From positions 186,001 to 250,000 of the forward strand of contig CAXBLU010000004.1 in NCBI GenBank assembly GCA_963976815.1: a stretch of DNA of 64,000 bases, written 5' to 3'. Each line of letters opens with the position of its first letter. The first letter of the stretch is position 1. Both the position numbers and the translations under genes were made by a program. Of the stretch, positions 16,264-24,743 are shown piece by piece. A model generated the notes under the pieces. That model made no database searches, was not told the origin of the DNA, and saw nothing but the letters and a program-made list of their open reading frames with translations. This stretch comes from JAHRVQ01 sp963976815. Lineage in GTDB: Bacteria; Pseudomonadota; Gammaproteobacteria; Pseudomonadales; Azotimanducaceae.

Positions 16264-18759
16264 TTACTGAAGCAGTACCGCAGCACTACCTAACACCGAG
16301 GCACAGGCAGCCTTGGCAATGGTTCGGGTTCTCGTGGCGTCATTACCGGTCACCACCAGTCGATCAATAAGGCTGTTTAGCTCACCTCTCACTAACGTCA
16401 CATCAGGTTGAGTCGCAACGGGGCCTGCTCCATTTTGTAACGTGCTCACCAGTAGAGGATCCAGCAGTGCACTACGATTAGCGCCGGCATAGGCAGAACC
16501 AGGAGCAGCAGAAAAATCAAAGCCTGGGAACCTTGCACTGCGTAGCGCAGGGTCCTCTATCAAGACATTGCAATATTCAATTGCCAACTGGGTGATTCCC
16601 ATTTGCTGTGAGGACAAAAACCCCTCAATGTTGTTTGAACTGGGCAGTTGTTGCCGCACCGCTGTGAAAGTATTAAAAACATCACTATTAGCCGCAGGGA
16701 CTCCGGTGGCAGCAGCCATGCTGGCGTTAATCTCGTCGAATATTCGAATGCCAATATCCGACACAGGGGCCGCATCCGCCGAGACGGGTAACGGTTCTAT
16801 ACCCCCTTCGACCCGGACATTAGTGGCGTCGCCGAGGCGCTCAAAAGTGAGGAAGAACTCATCGCTTTGAGGGTTCTTCTCGATACCCAGTACCGTGCCG
16901 ATCGCCGATAATGGCTGACCTGACTCAACTGAATAGTTAGATGCATCCAGTACGACATCCAAATTAGCATAGGCCTGACCAACTTCCGGCTCCCGACCAT
17001 TAATCCCAATACGCATACCCTGCAACGGTATAATTGATGGCAAAGCGCCCTGTTCCAAGGAATAAAAAAATGGCTGACTAAAAAGATAGCTATAGCTATC
17101 AAACTGGGACACCTCAAATACAATGTAGGCATTTGGCACATCTACAAGATGGCTCACGCCAAACAGCAGCATAAATTGTTCGCCGACTCCGGCGTCAAAG
17201 TTTTGCACAATCTGAGTTGGGGTAAGCGCACGATTATGAATCGCCACCAGACGCAGGACACCCTGGAATTGGCGGTTGTTTGAAACTTCATTGCCAAGCA
17301 CAAAAGCAAAGGTGTCATCCCAGTCATTTAGGTTGCCGCCAACCTCATCGGCAACGTCAATTCTTGCGCCATTCACAAATAACTGACGCCCAGTTGTGGG
17401 ATCAAAAGTCATGACCACATGCTGCAGGGTTGCTTGTAATACTTCATCCCCATCGGGGGTGGATAGCCCAGGATTACCATTACCATCGGTTGCAGAAAAT
17501 CGCACCAGTGCATCGTAGCTATATAAAGTTTGGCCAAGGGTAAAATTACGGGTGCTGTTACCGCCTGAATAACTGACGATATAAGCCTCCTCCTGGGTGA
17601 CATTGGCCGGCGCAACCCAGGCTTCAACGGAATACTCACTGGTTGCGGTGATTAACTGGTGGAGTTTAGCGCTGGTACTGGTTGAAGCCTGGGCGCGACT
17701 CCCGGCGCTAAAACGTATGCCGTAACCACCCACCCAATCGACACTACCGGTAAACGATAGATTCATTGCTGGCTCCACTCCACTGGTGTCGAAGGCGGTA
17801 TTGCCGGTTAATGTCTTGAACTGGTACAGGGCAATGGCACTTGCATCGTTACGGCCGCCTCCGGACGCCACCACTCCATCTAATAGGGTGAGTGCTCGGG
17901 ATGTGACCAATTCAGGAGACACCTCCGTTTCAGGAATACTATCAACCAGGGTCTGAATCGCCGTTTGCATTTCGGCGGCATTGCTGACGCAATTACTCCA
18001 GCAATTATGGAACTCACTACCGAGACGAACCACAAGCCGGGAGTTGGCCGGATCATCTAGTTCAATTTTACTTCTTGCCGCCGCATAGCTCGCCTCAACA
18101 TCATCGGTTGCAAAAAACGGTGACTGGGGAATGGCTGCATCGTCGACATGGCAGTTAGCACAGTAGGTCGTAAGCAGAGGATGGACCGTTGTTGCAAATA
18201 CTCCGGCTGTAGCGGGAAATGATTTCGACGCACCGGGAATAATTTCTGGAGGCGCGGTTAAAACAATCGAAGTGCTGCTGCCTACTGTGCCCCCGGCCCA
18301 ATTACTGATCCATGTGGTTAAGATATCAGCGCAGGCTTGATCCGAGGCTTGCCAACAGTTATGACCGCCACCGACCTTTTCTACCAATCGCGATTGTGCG
18401 GGTTGGTTAAGGTTAACCAGCGCATTAACCTCCTCGTAAGCTCGATTAATATCATCGTTTCTCGCAAAAGTCGGACTTTGTCCGCCGGCACCATGGCATT
18501 GGCCGCAGCGATTATCCGGCGCAATGTTTTCCCACAGCTCCAGTCGAAAACGTTGCACGTCGTCGGATTGAGGCGGAGGTCCACTCAACACCAGGCTGCG
18601 ACTACCACTATCGCCAGCAGCTACATCTACATTTTGCACTACAGCGCTACCTGATCCACCGCTACAGCCTGCGAGAAAAGCCGTGACCAATACCGCCAGC
18701 AATTTCACTTGTATAGCTGGGCCAAGGTTTTCATCCAGGTGTTTCGATATATAGCTCAT
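16264..18759 (-). CDS. LamG-domain dihaem cytochrome c lipoprotein
   Basis: Envelope lipoprotein of 831 residues; the lipobox LAGC puts the lipidated Cys at residue 32. Two c-type haem motifs follow: CGQCH at 85-89 and CANCH at 200-204. A LamG/concanavalin-like domain covers about residues 340-525 (SVEAWVAPANVTQEEAYIV, ATLQHVVMTFDPTTGRQLFVNG). The rest has no recognised domain. It starts 2 bp after the stop of the upstream monohaem gene, whose last codons supply its GAGGAG ribosome site. It probably joins electron transfer with binding of a surface or polymeric ligand; this is inference. Confidence 0.85.
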   Translation of the reverse strand: MSYISKHLDENLGPAIQVKLLAVLVTAFLAGCSGGSGSAVVQNVDVAAGDSGSRSLVLSGPPPQSDDVQRFRLELWENIAPDNRCGQCHGAGGQSPTFARNDDINRAYEEVNALVNLNQPAQSRLVEKVGGGHNCWQASDQACADILTTWISNWAGGTVGSSTSIVLTAPPEIIPGASKSFPATAGVFATTVHPLLTTYCANCHVDDAAIPQSPFFATDDVEASYAAARSKIELDDPANSRLVVRLGSEFHNCWSNCVSNAAEMQTAIQTLVDSIPETEVSPELVTSRALTLLDGVVASGGGRNDASAIALYQFKTLTGNTAFDTSGVEPAMNLSFTGSVDWVGGYGIRFSAGSRAQASTSTSAKLHQLITATSEYSVEAWVAPANVTQEEAYIVSYSGGNSTRNFTLGQTLYSYDALVRFSATDGNGNPGLSTPDGDEVLQATLQHVVMTFDPTTGRQLFVNGARIDVADEVGGNLNDWDDTFAFVLGNEVSNNRQFQGVLRLVAIHNRALTPTQIVQNFDAGVGEQFMLLFGVSHLVDVPNAYIVFEVSQFDSYSYLFSQPFFYSLEQGALPSIIPLQGMRIGINGREPEVGQAYANLDVVLDASNYSVESGQPLSAIGTVLGIEKNPQSDEFFLTFERLGDATNVRVEGGIEPLPVSADAAPVSDIGIRIFDEINASMAAATGVPAANSDVFNTFTAVRQQLPSSNNIEGFLSSQQMGITQLAIEYCNVLIEDPALRSARFPGFDFSAAPGSAYAGANRSALLDPLLVSTLQNGAGPVATQPDVTLVRGELNSLIDRLVVTGNDATRTRTIAKAACASVLGSAAVLLQ

Positions 18760-18761
18760 GA

Positions 18762-19982
18762 CTACTCTCCTCGGCAGTAAGCGGCCGACTCAACAAAAGG
18801 CTGCTTTAGGTTGTAACCGCTCGAGACAAAAGAACTTGTCATTGCAGACAACTGGGCACGATCAGCACCATCTACCGGAGCACGTAAACACACGGTTTTG
18901 AATACTTTAGTTACCTGGCAGGAGGCAAAGGCTTCACTATTGGCGAGTTCTTCACCTAAGGACTTTGCCCCGTTGCCACTGCCCGCCAATGTACTACTCC
19001 AACCTAAATTTCGGTTGCGACCGGTCCGCCAGTAGTTATCCCAACGATCATCGGGTGTGACAAACCCAAAGGGGAAGTTGTTTTGATTAATATGATATTT
19101 GCGCACCACACGTGTCATGGTATCTGGGTCTAAAACGCCCACATCGTTATAGGCGAGTCTGCCATTCTCCCCTGTTGGGTCGTTATCAGAGTCAAATTCA
19201 AAATTGTAATAGGCAAAAGCCTGGGCCATTGGATCCATCCCGGAATGACAACCTACACAGTTATTTCTAAACAAACGGCTGTCACCTCCGGGCGAGCGAG
19301 TGATGTCCTGGCGAACCCGATCCGGTGGGCGCGAGGTATCAGCCACCTGCTCCAGATCCCGGCACAGATGATTCACCAGGGTGAAGCGGAACATGGCGCG
19401 GTTAGTCCCGGCTATAAAAAAAGCCCTGGAGGCAGCACGGCTCGTCAACACACCGGCCGCAGCGGCTGCAGGTATACCCGTGAGTGAGGTCTGGGATCGA
19501 GGCTCGAGTTGCGCCGCCAGATCAAGACCTTGCTGCTCTAGATATTCATAATGATCATTATTGGAAGCACTATAGACGGGACCGCCAGTTGCGGCGCTGC
19601 CCACGTAAAGTTGGTCTCCTGTTAACAGCTCCCGGAAATCTCGATCATCTCGCACCAGACCAATCACCGTCGCTGAGTAATCGTTTAGTGGCGCAAAGAT
19701 ATCGAAGTCCCGGTTGGTCCAGGGTGTTGCCAGGTTTTTTAAGGTGGTTCGATAAAAATCCGGATGATCGATCGCTATTAGCGCCGCCTGTTCAGCATTT
19801 GCTACTTCTGATCCGCTACCGCTACCGATGATATTTGCCATCTGTTCCAAAATTTCTACCGTTGGTGGAACACCGGCAATTCGATCATGAATTCGCTTTG
19901 CTTGTTCTACCGGCCCGGCCTGAATTTCTGTACTAACAAACAACACCAATAAGAGGGTGATGCTCCCAACAATTCTACGCAT
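18762..19982 (-). CDS. Exported DUF1588/DUF1585-like monohaem protein
   Basis: Exported protein of 406 residues. I start it at ATG 19982, directly ahead of the signal peptide RRIVGSITLLLVLFVSTEIQA; an open extension to 20153 runs through promoter sequence. One haem motif, NCVGCH (Cys242, Cys245, His246), is followed by SGMDPMAQAFAYYNFEFD, the pattern of DUF1588-type proteins. The C-terminal YNLKQPFVESAAYC recalls DUF1585. First gene of a three-gene operon, divergent from the HzsA-like gene across 252 bp that carry the shared regulatory element. Confidence 0.75.
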   Translation of the reverse strand: MRRIVGSITLLLVLFVSTEIQAGPVEQAKRIHDRIAGVPPTVEILEQMANIIGSGSGSEVANAEQAALIAIDHPDFYRTTLKNLATPWTNRDFDIFAPLNDYSATVIGLVRDDRDFRELLTGDQLYVGSAATGGPVYSASNNDHYEYLEQQGLDLAAQLEPRSQTSLTGIPAAAAAGVLTSRAASRAFFIAGTNRAMFRFTLVNHLCRDLEQVADTSRPPDRVRQDITRSPGGDSRLFRNNCVGCHSGMDPMAQAFAYYNFEFDSDNDPTGENGRLAYNDVGVLDPDTMTRVVRKYHINQNNFPFGFVTPDDRWDNYWRTGRNRNLGWSSTLAGSGNGAKSLGEELANSEAFASCQVTKVFKTVCLRAPVDGADRAQLSAMTSSFVSSGYNLKQPFVESAAYCRGE

Positions 19983-20107
19983 GTTTCGTTGCCCTTCCTG
20001 ATTTTCAGGATTTGGCAGTAGCCTAGGGAAGTTTGCTGATGGGTAAGAGCGGTTTAGTTCAGTTACGTGACGGAGGACACACTTTGCTGGAATTACACAT
20101 CGGGTTT

Positions 20108-20123
20108 TGTGAGTCACGTCACA
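20108..20123 (+). promoter_or_regulatory. CRP/FNR-family-type palindromic site in the divergent promoter
   Basis: TGTGAGTCACGTCACA has the perfect CRP-type layout TGTGA-N6-TCACA. It lies 111 bp before the HzsA-like start and 125 bp before the start of the divergent haem operon. The reverse complement of the site at 38036-38051 differs at one base only. A partial copy, GTTACGTGAC, lies nearby at 20061-20080. No other gene is seen in 19983-20234. Confidence 0.65.
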
Positions 20124-20234
20124 AGCACCTCTGGGAAATACCACTAATCTCACTTCCTCGGCATCAACAATCGTGACATTAACTTCGATCTCGACAAATT
20201 AATTTTTTGCACAAAGACAACGGGAACAAAAACG

Positions 20235-22937
20235 ATGAACAAGAGGCCTTCGGGCAGCCTCCTCACTCGAGCACTACTGATTGCAGCAATGAGCACCTTG
20301 AGTGTGATGGGTTGTGACAGCGGCAGCGGGACAGCGGGCGCTCTTTCTAGCAGCAATCAAGCGCCGGATCCTGTGGTTCAGGACTTTCCGATCTTTTTTG
20401 TTGAACGCCCTTTTGTTTTTAATATGGAAGGTGACACCGTAGCGAGCAGTCAACGGGCACTGATGGTGTTTGAGCCCGGTGCAGCACTGATCATGAAAGA
20501 TCGCGCCTTACCTAGCGCGCCCCGTACCAATCTAATGGAAGCATTCTTAGCGTCCACTGATGAATCTAGTGGTACCGAGGGTGACAACAATATCGGTTTA
20601 TATGACATCCGGGATCTTGCACCCGATTACGCAGGACGGCGATTACTGTTTTCCATGCGCGGACCCTTTGACCCCGACGCAGATGACGAAGATCAACCCA
20701 GCTGGAATATCTGGGAGTACAACCTGGAGACGGAGGTACTCCACAGAATTATTACCTCCGACACAAACGCCGAGGCGGGCCAAGACCGGGAAGCCCAGTA
20801 TTTACCCAACGGCAAAATAGTGTTCACTTCAAATCGGCAGCGCACTGCCCGGGCTATATTGCTCGACGAGGGGCGCCCACAATTTTCTGCGTTAGATGAA
20901 GATCAAAACGAATCTGCCTTTGTACTTCATGTTATGGACGATGATGGCGGCAACATTCAGCAGATCACCTTCAACCAGAGTCACGATCGAGATCCCGTGG
21001 TTTTACCCGACGGTAAGTTGGTGTTCAATCGGTGGGACAATGTTCCGGGGCGAGATATCGTCAGCCTTTACCGCAGTAATATTGACGGTAGCCAGATGGA
21101 ACGCCTATACGGTTACCACAGTCAGGAGAGCGGCAGGGACGGCACAACCGTTGTCTTTTCTGATCCCAGGGCCATGAGCGACGGCACAATACTGGTAATC
21201 GCCAGAGACAATGATGATGGCCAACCCGGTGGTGATCTCATCACCCTGGACATTAAAAACTTTGTTGAACTTGAACAACCCACCTTTAATAACACCACCG
21301 CCGGGGCAACTGCACAAAGCTCTCCATTGATTGATGTGGTAAATCTCACGCAGGTTTCTGAACGGGGTCGGTTCTCGAGTGTTTGGCCATTAGAAGACGG
21401 TACTGACCGACTGTTGATTACCTGGGCCCAATGCCGATTGCTAGAAACCACCAATGACATCGAAGCAATTGTGCCCTGCACAGCATCCCGCTTGTCCGAT
21501 GGGGATAATCCTGCGGTCGAGGCACCGCCGCTATACGGGCTATGGATACTGGACCCAGAAAGCGATCTACAGCAACCGGTTGTGATTCCAGAAGAAGGCA
21601 GCATGATTTCCGAGGCGGTTGTGCTCTCCCCAAGAACAGCGCCGTTCTTTCAAGGCACAACCATTGATGACAATACACAAAGCCTGATTAATGAAAATGT
21701 TGGGGTGCTGCACATCAAAAGCATTTACGACATTGACGGAATAGATACCGCAGCACCTAATCTGCAAACCCTTGCCAATCCTGTCCTGACTTCAGCGACC
21801 CAACGCCCGGTCACTTTTTTACGGCTGGTGAAACCCGTGTCACTACCCGACGACGAGGTAGTGGATATTCCCGGCACGGCCTTTGGTCGATCCCGGGCTG
21901 AACTTATGCGAGAAATTTTGGGCTACGCCACTGTTCACCCGGACGGATCGGTACTGGTAAAGGTGCCGGCTAATGTCCCATTCACCTTAAGCCTGTTGAA
22001 TCGTAACGGCGAACGCGTGAGTCCGCGACATCGGAACTGGTTACAACTGCGTCCCGGGGAAGTCAGGCAATGCAACGGTTGCCACACCCAGGAAAGTGAA
22101 GCTTCCCATGGACGATCGGATGGTGATGCACCGAGCATTAATGCCGGAGGGCCGTTTTCTGGCCTCAATACTGATTTTCTGGTTGATCCCGGCAATACCA
22201 TGGCTGAGGCTGCTGCGCTTTTGACCGGTGTACCTGGTCCGCTGTCCGACCTGGTTTTTGAAGATATCTGGACCGATGCTAGTCAGCGCACCATCGACGC
22301 AGCCTTTGAATATCGTTACCAAGATTTGTCAACGGCGGCGCCGGCAAACAGTGCCTGTATCCCCTGGCAATCGAATTGCCGTATCACCATCCACTATCAA
22401 GATCATATTCATCCTATCTGGGCCGTGGACAGACAAACCCTGGACTTAGACGGCATCACCGTCCTGGAGGATTTTACCTGCACCAGTTGTCACACCAATA
22501 GTGATGCGATGGGTATGCCCCAGGTACCGGCGGCCCAACTGGATCTAACCGATGGCGCTTCAAATGATCAAGCGGATCACTTTAAGAGCTATCGTGAACT
22601 GCTGTTTAACGATAACGAACAAATATTGGATAACGGTGTCATCGTTGATCGCACAGAACCTCAATTCGACAATGCAGGCAACCCGATCTTTGAAACCGAC
22701 GAGAACGGCGAGCTGATTCTGGATGTAGATGGCAATCCTATTCCCGTGCTGCGCACGTTTAATGTCGCGCCAGCCTTGAGAACAGTCGGCGCCCTTGGTT
22801 CCAGCACCTTTTTTGAGCGTTTTCGAGCGGGAGGCAGCCACTTGGGTTACCTCACGCCAGCAGAACTCAAACTACTCGCGGAGTGGATCGATGTGGGGGG
22901 TCAGTACTACAACGATCCGTTTGTGGTGCCCCAATGA
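20235..22937 (+). CDS. HzsA-like dihaem lipoprotein with beta-propeller repeats
   Basis: Envelope lipoprotein of 900 residues with lipobox LSVMGC. The N-terminal half has TolB/PD40-type blades (YLPNGKIVFTSNRQ, VLPDGKLVFNRWD). The middle (FGRSRAELMREILGYATVHPDGSVLVKVPANVPF) resembles the hydrazine synthase alpha-subunit middle domain seen in many non-anammox proteins. Haem motifs are CNGCH at about residues 613-617 and CTSCH at about 749-753. It heads a five-gene operon; its stop overlaps the next start as ATGA. It is not expected to make hydrazine, because partner subunits are absent. Likely an outer-surface or periplasmic redox protein. Confidence 0.8.
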   Translation: MNKRPSGSLLTRALLIAAMSTLSVMGCDSGSGTAGALSSSNQAPDPVVQDFPIFFVERPFVFNMEGDTVASSQRALMVFEPGAALIMKDRALPSAPRTNLMEAFLASTDESSGTEGDNNIGLYDIRDLAPDYAGRRLLFSMRGPFDPDADDEDQPSWNIWEYNLETEVLHRIITSDTNAEAGQDREAQYLPNGKIVFTSNRQRTARAILLDEGRPQFSALDEDQNESAFVLHVMDDDGGNIQQITFNQSHDRDPVVLPDGKLVFNRWDNVPGRDIVSLYRSNIDGSQMERLYGYHSQESGRDGTTVVFSDPRAMSDGTILVIARDNDDGQPGGDLITLDIKNFVELEQPTFNNTTAGATAQSSPLIDVVNLTQVSERGRFSSVWPLEDGTDRLLITWAQCRLLETTNDIEAIVPCTASRLSDGDNPAVEAPPLYGLWILDPESDLQQPVVIPEEGSMISEAVVLSPRTAPFFQGTTIDDNTQSLINENVGVLHIKSIYDIDGIDTAAPNLQTLANPVLTSATQRPVTFLRLVKPVSLPDDEVVDIPGTAFGRSRAELMREILGYATVHPDGSVLVKVPANVPFTLSLLNRNGERVSPRHRNWLQLRPGEVRQCNGCHTQESEASHGRSDGDAPSINAGGPFSGLNTDFLVDPGNTMAEAAALLTGVPGPLSDLVFEDIWTDASQRTIDAAFEYRYQDLSTAAPANSACIPWQSNCRITIHYQDHIHPIWAVDRQTLDLDGITVLEDFTCTSCHTNSDAMGMPQVPAAQLDLTDGASNDQADHFKSYRELLFNDNEQILDNGVIVDRTEPQFDNAGNPIFETDENGELILDVDGNPIPVLRTFNVAPALRTVGALGSSTFFERFRAGGSHLGYLTPAELKLLAEWIDVGGQYYNDPFVVPQ

Positions 22938-23761
22938 TCAGTCGTCTGGTGTGTAAATTACTTAACGGGTCCCGTGTCATGTGCTGGCGTGGGATATGTT
23001 CTTTCGCTTTGACTTCTCTTCTCTTGACTTCTCTTGTCTTGACTAGCTATGCCCATGCAGAAGAACCGTCTGATGTTGGGCTAAGCGTTCTGGTCATGGA
23101 ACCCTATATTGAATTGCACACCGGCCCCGGCCGGGGTTATCCGGTTTTCCATGTTGTGGCGGGGGGAGACAATATTAAAATTTTAAAGCGGCGCACCAGC
23201 TGGTTCTTAATTGAAACCCATAACCGTCACCCGGTGAAGGGCTGGGCGCGTTACAAAGATATGTCCTTAACCGCCACTTCAGTTTCGGAAAATGGGGAAG
23301 TGATATATGCCAGTTTCCCAGGCTACGACAGAAACAATCCGACCCGCTGGCGTTGGCATATTTCAGGCGGGGACTTTAGTGGTGCATCTGCCATTTCAAC
23401 CGCCCTCGCTTACCGATTAACACCCAACATTGCATTACAGGTTGAAGGCACACAAATTCTTGGGGATTTTTCCGATGGCAAGATGGTGAACGCCTCAATC
23501 CAACATCATCCTTTTCCTGCCTGGCGGGTATCACCCTACTTCCAGCTAGGCGCGGGGATATTACAAACCCAGCCAAGCGCAACCCTGGTACAGGCAGAAG
23601 ATAGAACAGACAACACCCTACTGGTCGGTGGAGGACTGAACGTTTTCCTCGGGCGCCGATTTAACCTTTTTCTCGACTACAGGCGCCACACGGTGCTGAC
23701 CAGTCGAGATGATAATGAGGAGATAGACGAATGGAAACTAGGCTTCAACGTATCCTTTTAA
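22934..23761 (+). CDS. SH3-like domain plus outer-membrane beta-barrel protein
   Basis: Exported protein of 275 residues starting at ATG 22934 in an ATGA overlap with the preceding stop. The signal peptide contains a duplicated 15-bp unit giving LTSLLLTSLVLTSYAHA. A bacterial SH3-like domain follows (YIELHTGPGRGYPVFHVVAGGDNIKIL to GWARYKDM), then an 8-strand-type barrel with alternating residues, ending KLGFNVSF with a terminal Phe as in Omp85-inserted barrels. The SH3 part may bind peptidoglycan or partner peptides. The next gene overlaps by 31 bp. Confidence 0.75.
   Translation: MISRLVCKLLNGSRVMCWRGICSFALTSLLLTSLVLTSYAHAEEPSDVGLSVLVMEPYIELHTGPGRGYPVFHVVAGGDNIKILKRRTSWFLIETHNRHPVKGWARYKDMSLTATSVSENGEVIYASFPGYDRNNPTRWRWHISGGDFSGASAISTALAYRLTPNIALQVEGTQILGDFSDGKMVNASIQHHPFPAWRVSPYFQLGAGILQTQPSATLVQAEDRTDNTLLVGGGLNVFLGRRFNLFLDYRRHTVLTSRDDNEEIDEWKLGFNVSF
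23011..23040. repeat. Two in-frame 15-bp tandem units in a signal-peptide coding region
   Basis: GACTTCTCTTCTCTT and GACTTCTCTTGTCTT in direct tandem lengthen the hydrophobic core of the signal peptide by five residues without changing frame. Confidence 0.8.
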
Positions 23762-24426
23762 ACTTTAAGCAAAGCCGATATCTAAGCCGGTATCTGGCTC
23801 TGGCATCCCTGGGCTTTTCACTGCCGGCAAGCGGTGAAGAAACCCTGTCCGTAGGGAATTCTTCTATAGGAGATTTGGGTCTCACCCCGGTGATTGAGCG
23901 GCGCGAGGTCAAAATTGCGGGCATTGATACTGAGGATTTTGAGATCGGGATTTCCGGTGGGCTATTTTCTGTTGAGGATTTTGAATCCAACCCTATTGCC
24001 ATCACCCACCTCACCTATCACATCAGCGAAGACTTTTTTGTGCAAGCCCGCTACGCCCTGAGCGAATTGGGTGAGTCTAGCTTTGATCGTCTCTCGGGTG
24101 GCGCCAGCCTGCTTGGCTCCGACGACAAGGACATCACATTTTATGATCTCTCCCTCGGCGTGAATGTCTTCCCCGGCGAGGCATTTATCTGGGATCGCTG
24201 GGCGGTGAACACCAGCTTTTATCTGGTAGGCGGTGTCGGCTCAACGGAGTTTGCCGGTACCGAACGCTTTACCGTGAATGGTGGTGTCGGCTATCGACTT
24301 ATCGCAAATGACTTTATCTCCTTTAACTTTCAGGTTCGCGACCATGTGTTTGACACGGAAATTACTGGCAGTAAAAAGGCGACCCACAATATTGAGCTGG
24401 GGGCGGGGGTTTCTTTGTTTTTTTGA
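23731..24426 (+). CDS. Outer-membrane beta-barrel protein
   Basis: Exported protein of 231 residues beginning within the 3' end of the preceding gene (31-bp overlap), so translation is likely coupled. After a signal region (RYLALASLGFSLPASG) comes a soluble lead (VGNSSIGDLGLTPVIERREVKI) and then repeated amphipathic strands, ending HNIELGAGVSLFF with the C-terminal Phe of outer-membrane barrels. It resembles outer-membrane beta-barrel proteins found beside SH3 and DUF4266 genes. No substrate or pore role can be read. Confidence 0.75.
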   Translation: METRLQRILLNFKQSRYLSRYLALASLGFSLPASGEETLSVGNSSIGDLGLTPVIERREVKIAGIDTEDFEIGISGGLFSVEDFESNPIAITHLTYHISEDFFVQARYALSELGESSFDRLSGGASLLGSDDKDITFYDLSLGVNVFPGEAFIWDRWAVNTSFYLVGGVGSTEFAGTERFTVNGGVGYRLIANDFISFNFQVRDHVFDTEITGSKKATHNIELGAGVSLFF

Positions 24427-24512
24427 CACGAGGCTCAAAAAAGGAGTTCTAAAGCTAGCCTTTGAAAAAGAAGTTTAGACAAGCGTTAAGTTTTTTAAAC
24501 GGGCATTTTTAT

Positions 24513-24743
24513 ATGAACAAAATACTTAAACCACTAGCCATTATCAGCGCGCTGTTATTCCTACAGAGCTGCGCAGGTATTGAACCCTGGGTTAGTCCCT
24601 TTGAACGAAGCAAACTCGCGGACCCCATTATGAGTTTCTCCCGGGCGCCGGCAGACTCTGCCTATATGCACCACGTAAGACAGGCTCGCGAGGGTGCACG
24701 GGGCGCTGAAGGCGGCGGTGGAGGTGGTTGTGGTTGCAACTAA
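24513..24743 (+). CDS. DUF4266 small lipoprotein with Gly-rich CGCN terminus
   Basis: Lipoprotein precursor of 76 residues, start ATG 24513; an upstream TTG-initiated extension lacks signal-peptide layout. The lipobox is LQSC, then the DUF4266 signature AGIEPWVSPFERSKLADPIM and MHHVRQAREGARGAEGGGG, ending in GCGCN. The two C-terminal Cys within a Gly run could bind metal, form a disulfide, or be modified; TlpA and ApbE genes typical of such loci lie 12 kb away. The GGN glycine codons at its end provide the ribosome site of the next gene. Confidence 0.85.
   Translation: MNKILKPLAIISALLFLQSCAGIEPWVSPFERSKLADPIMSFSRAPADSAYMHHVRQAREGARGAEGGGGGGCGCN

Noticed and set aside
19983..20153. N-terminal extension of the monohaem protein
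   Set aside because: It would bury the signal peptide and run across the divergent promoter and its palindrome.
20235..22937. Hydrazine synthase function
   Set aside because: No HzsB/HzsC genes or anammox context; only the middle-domain resemblance is supported.
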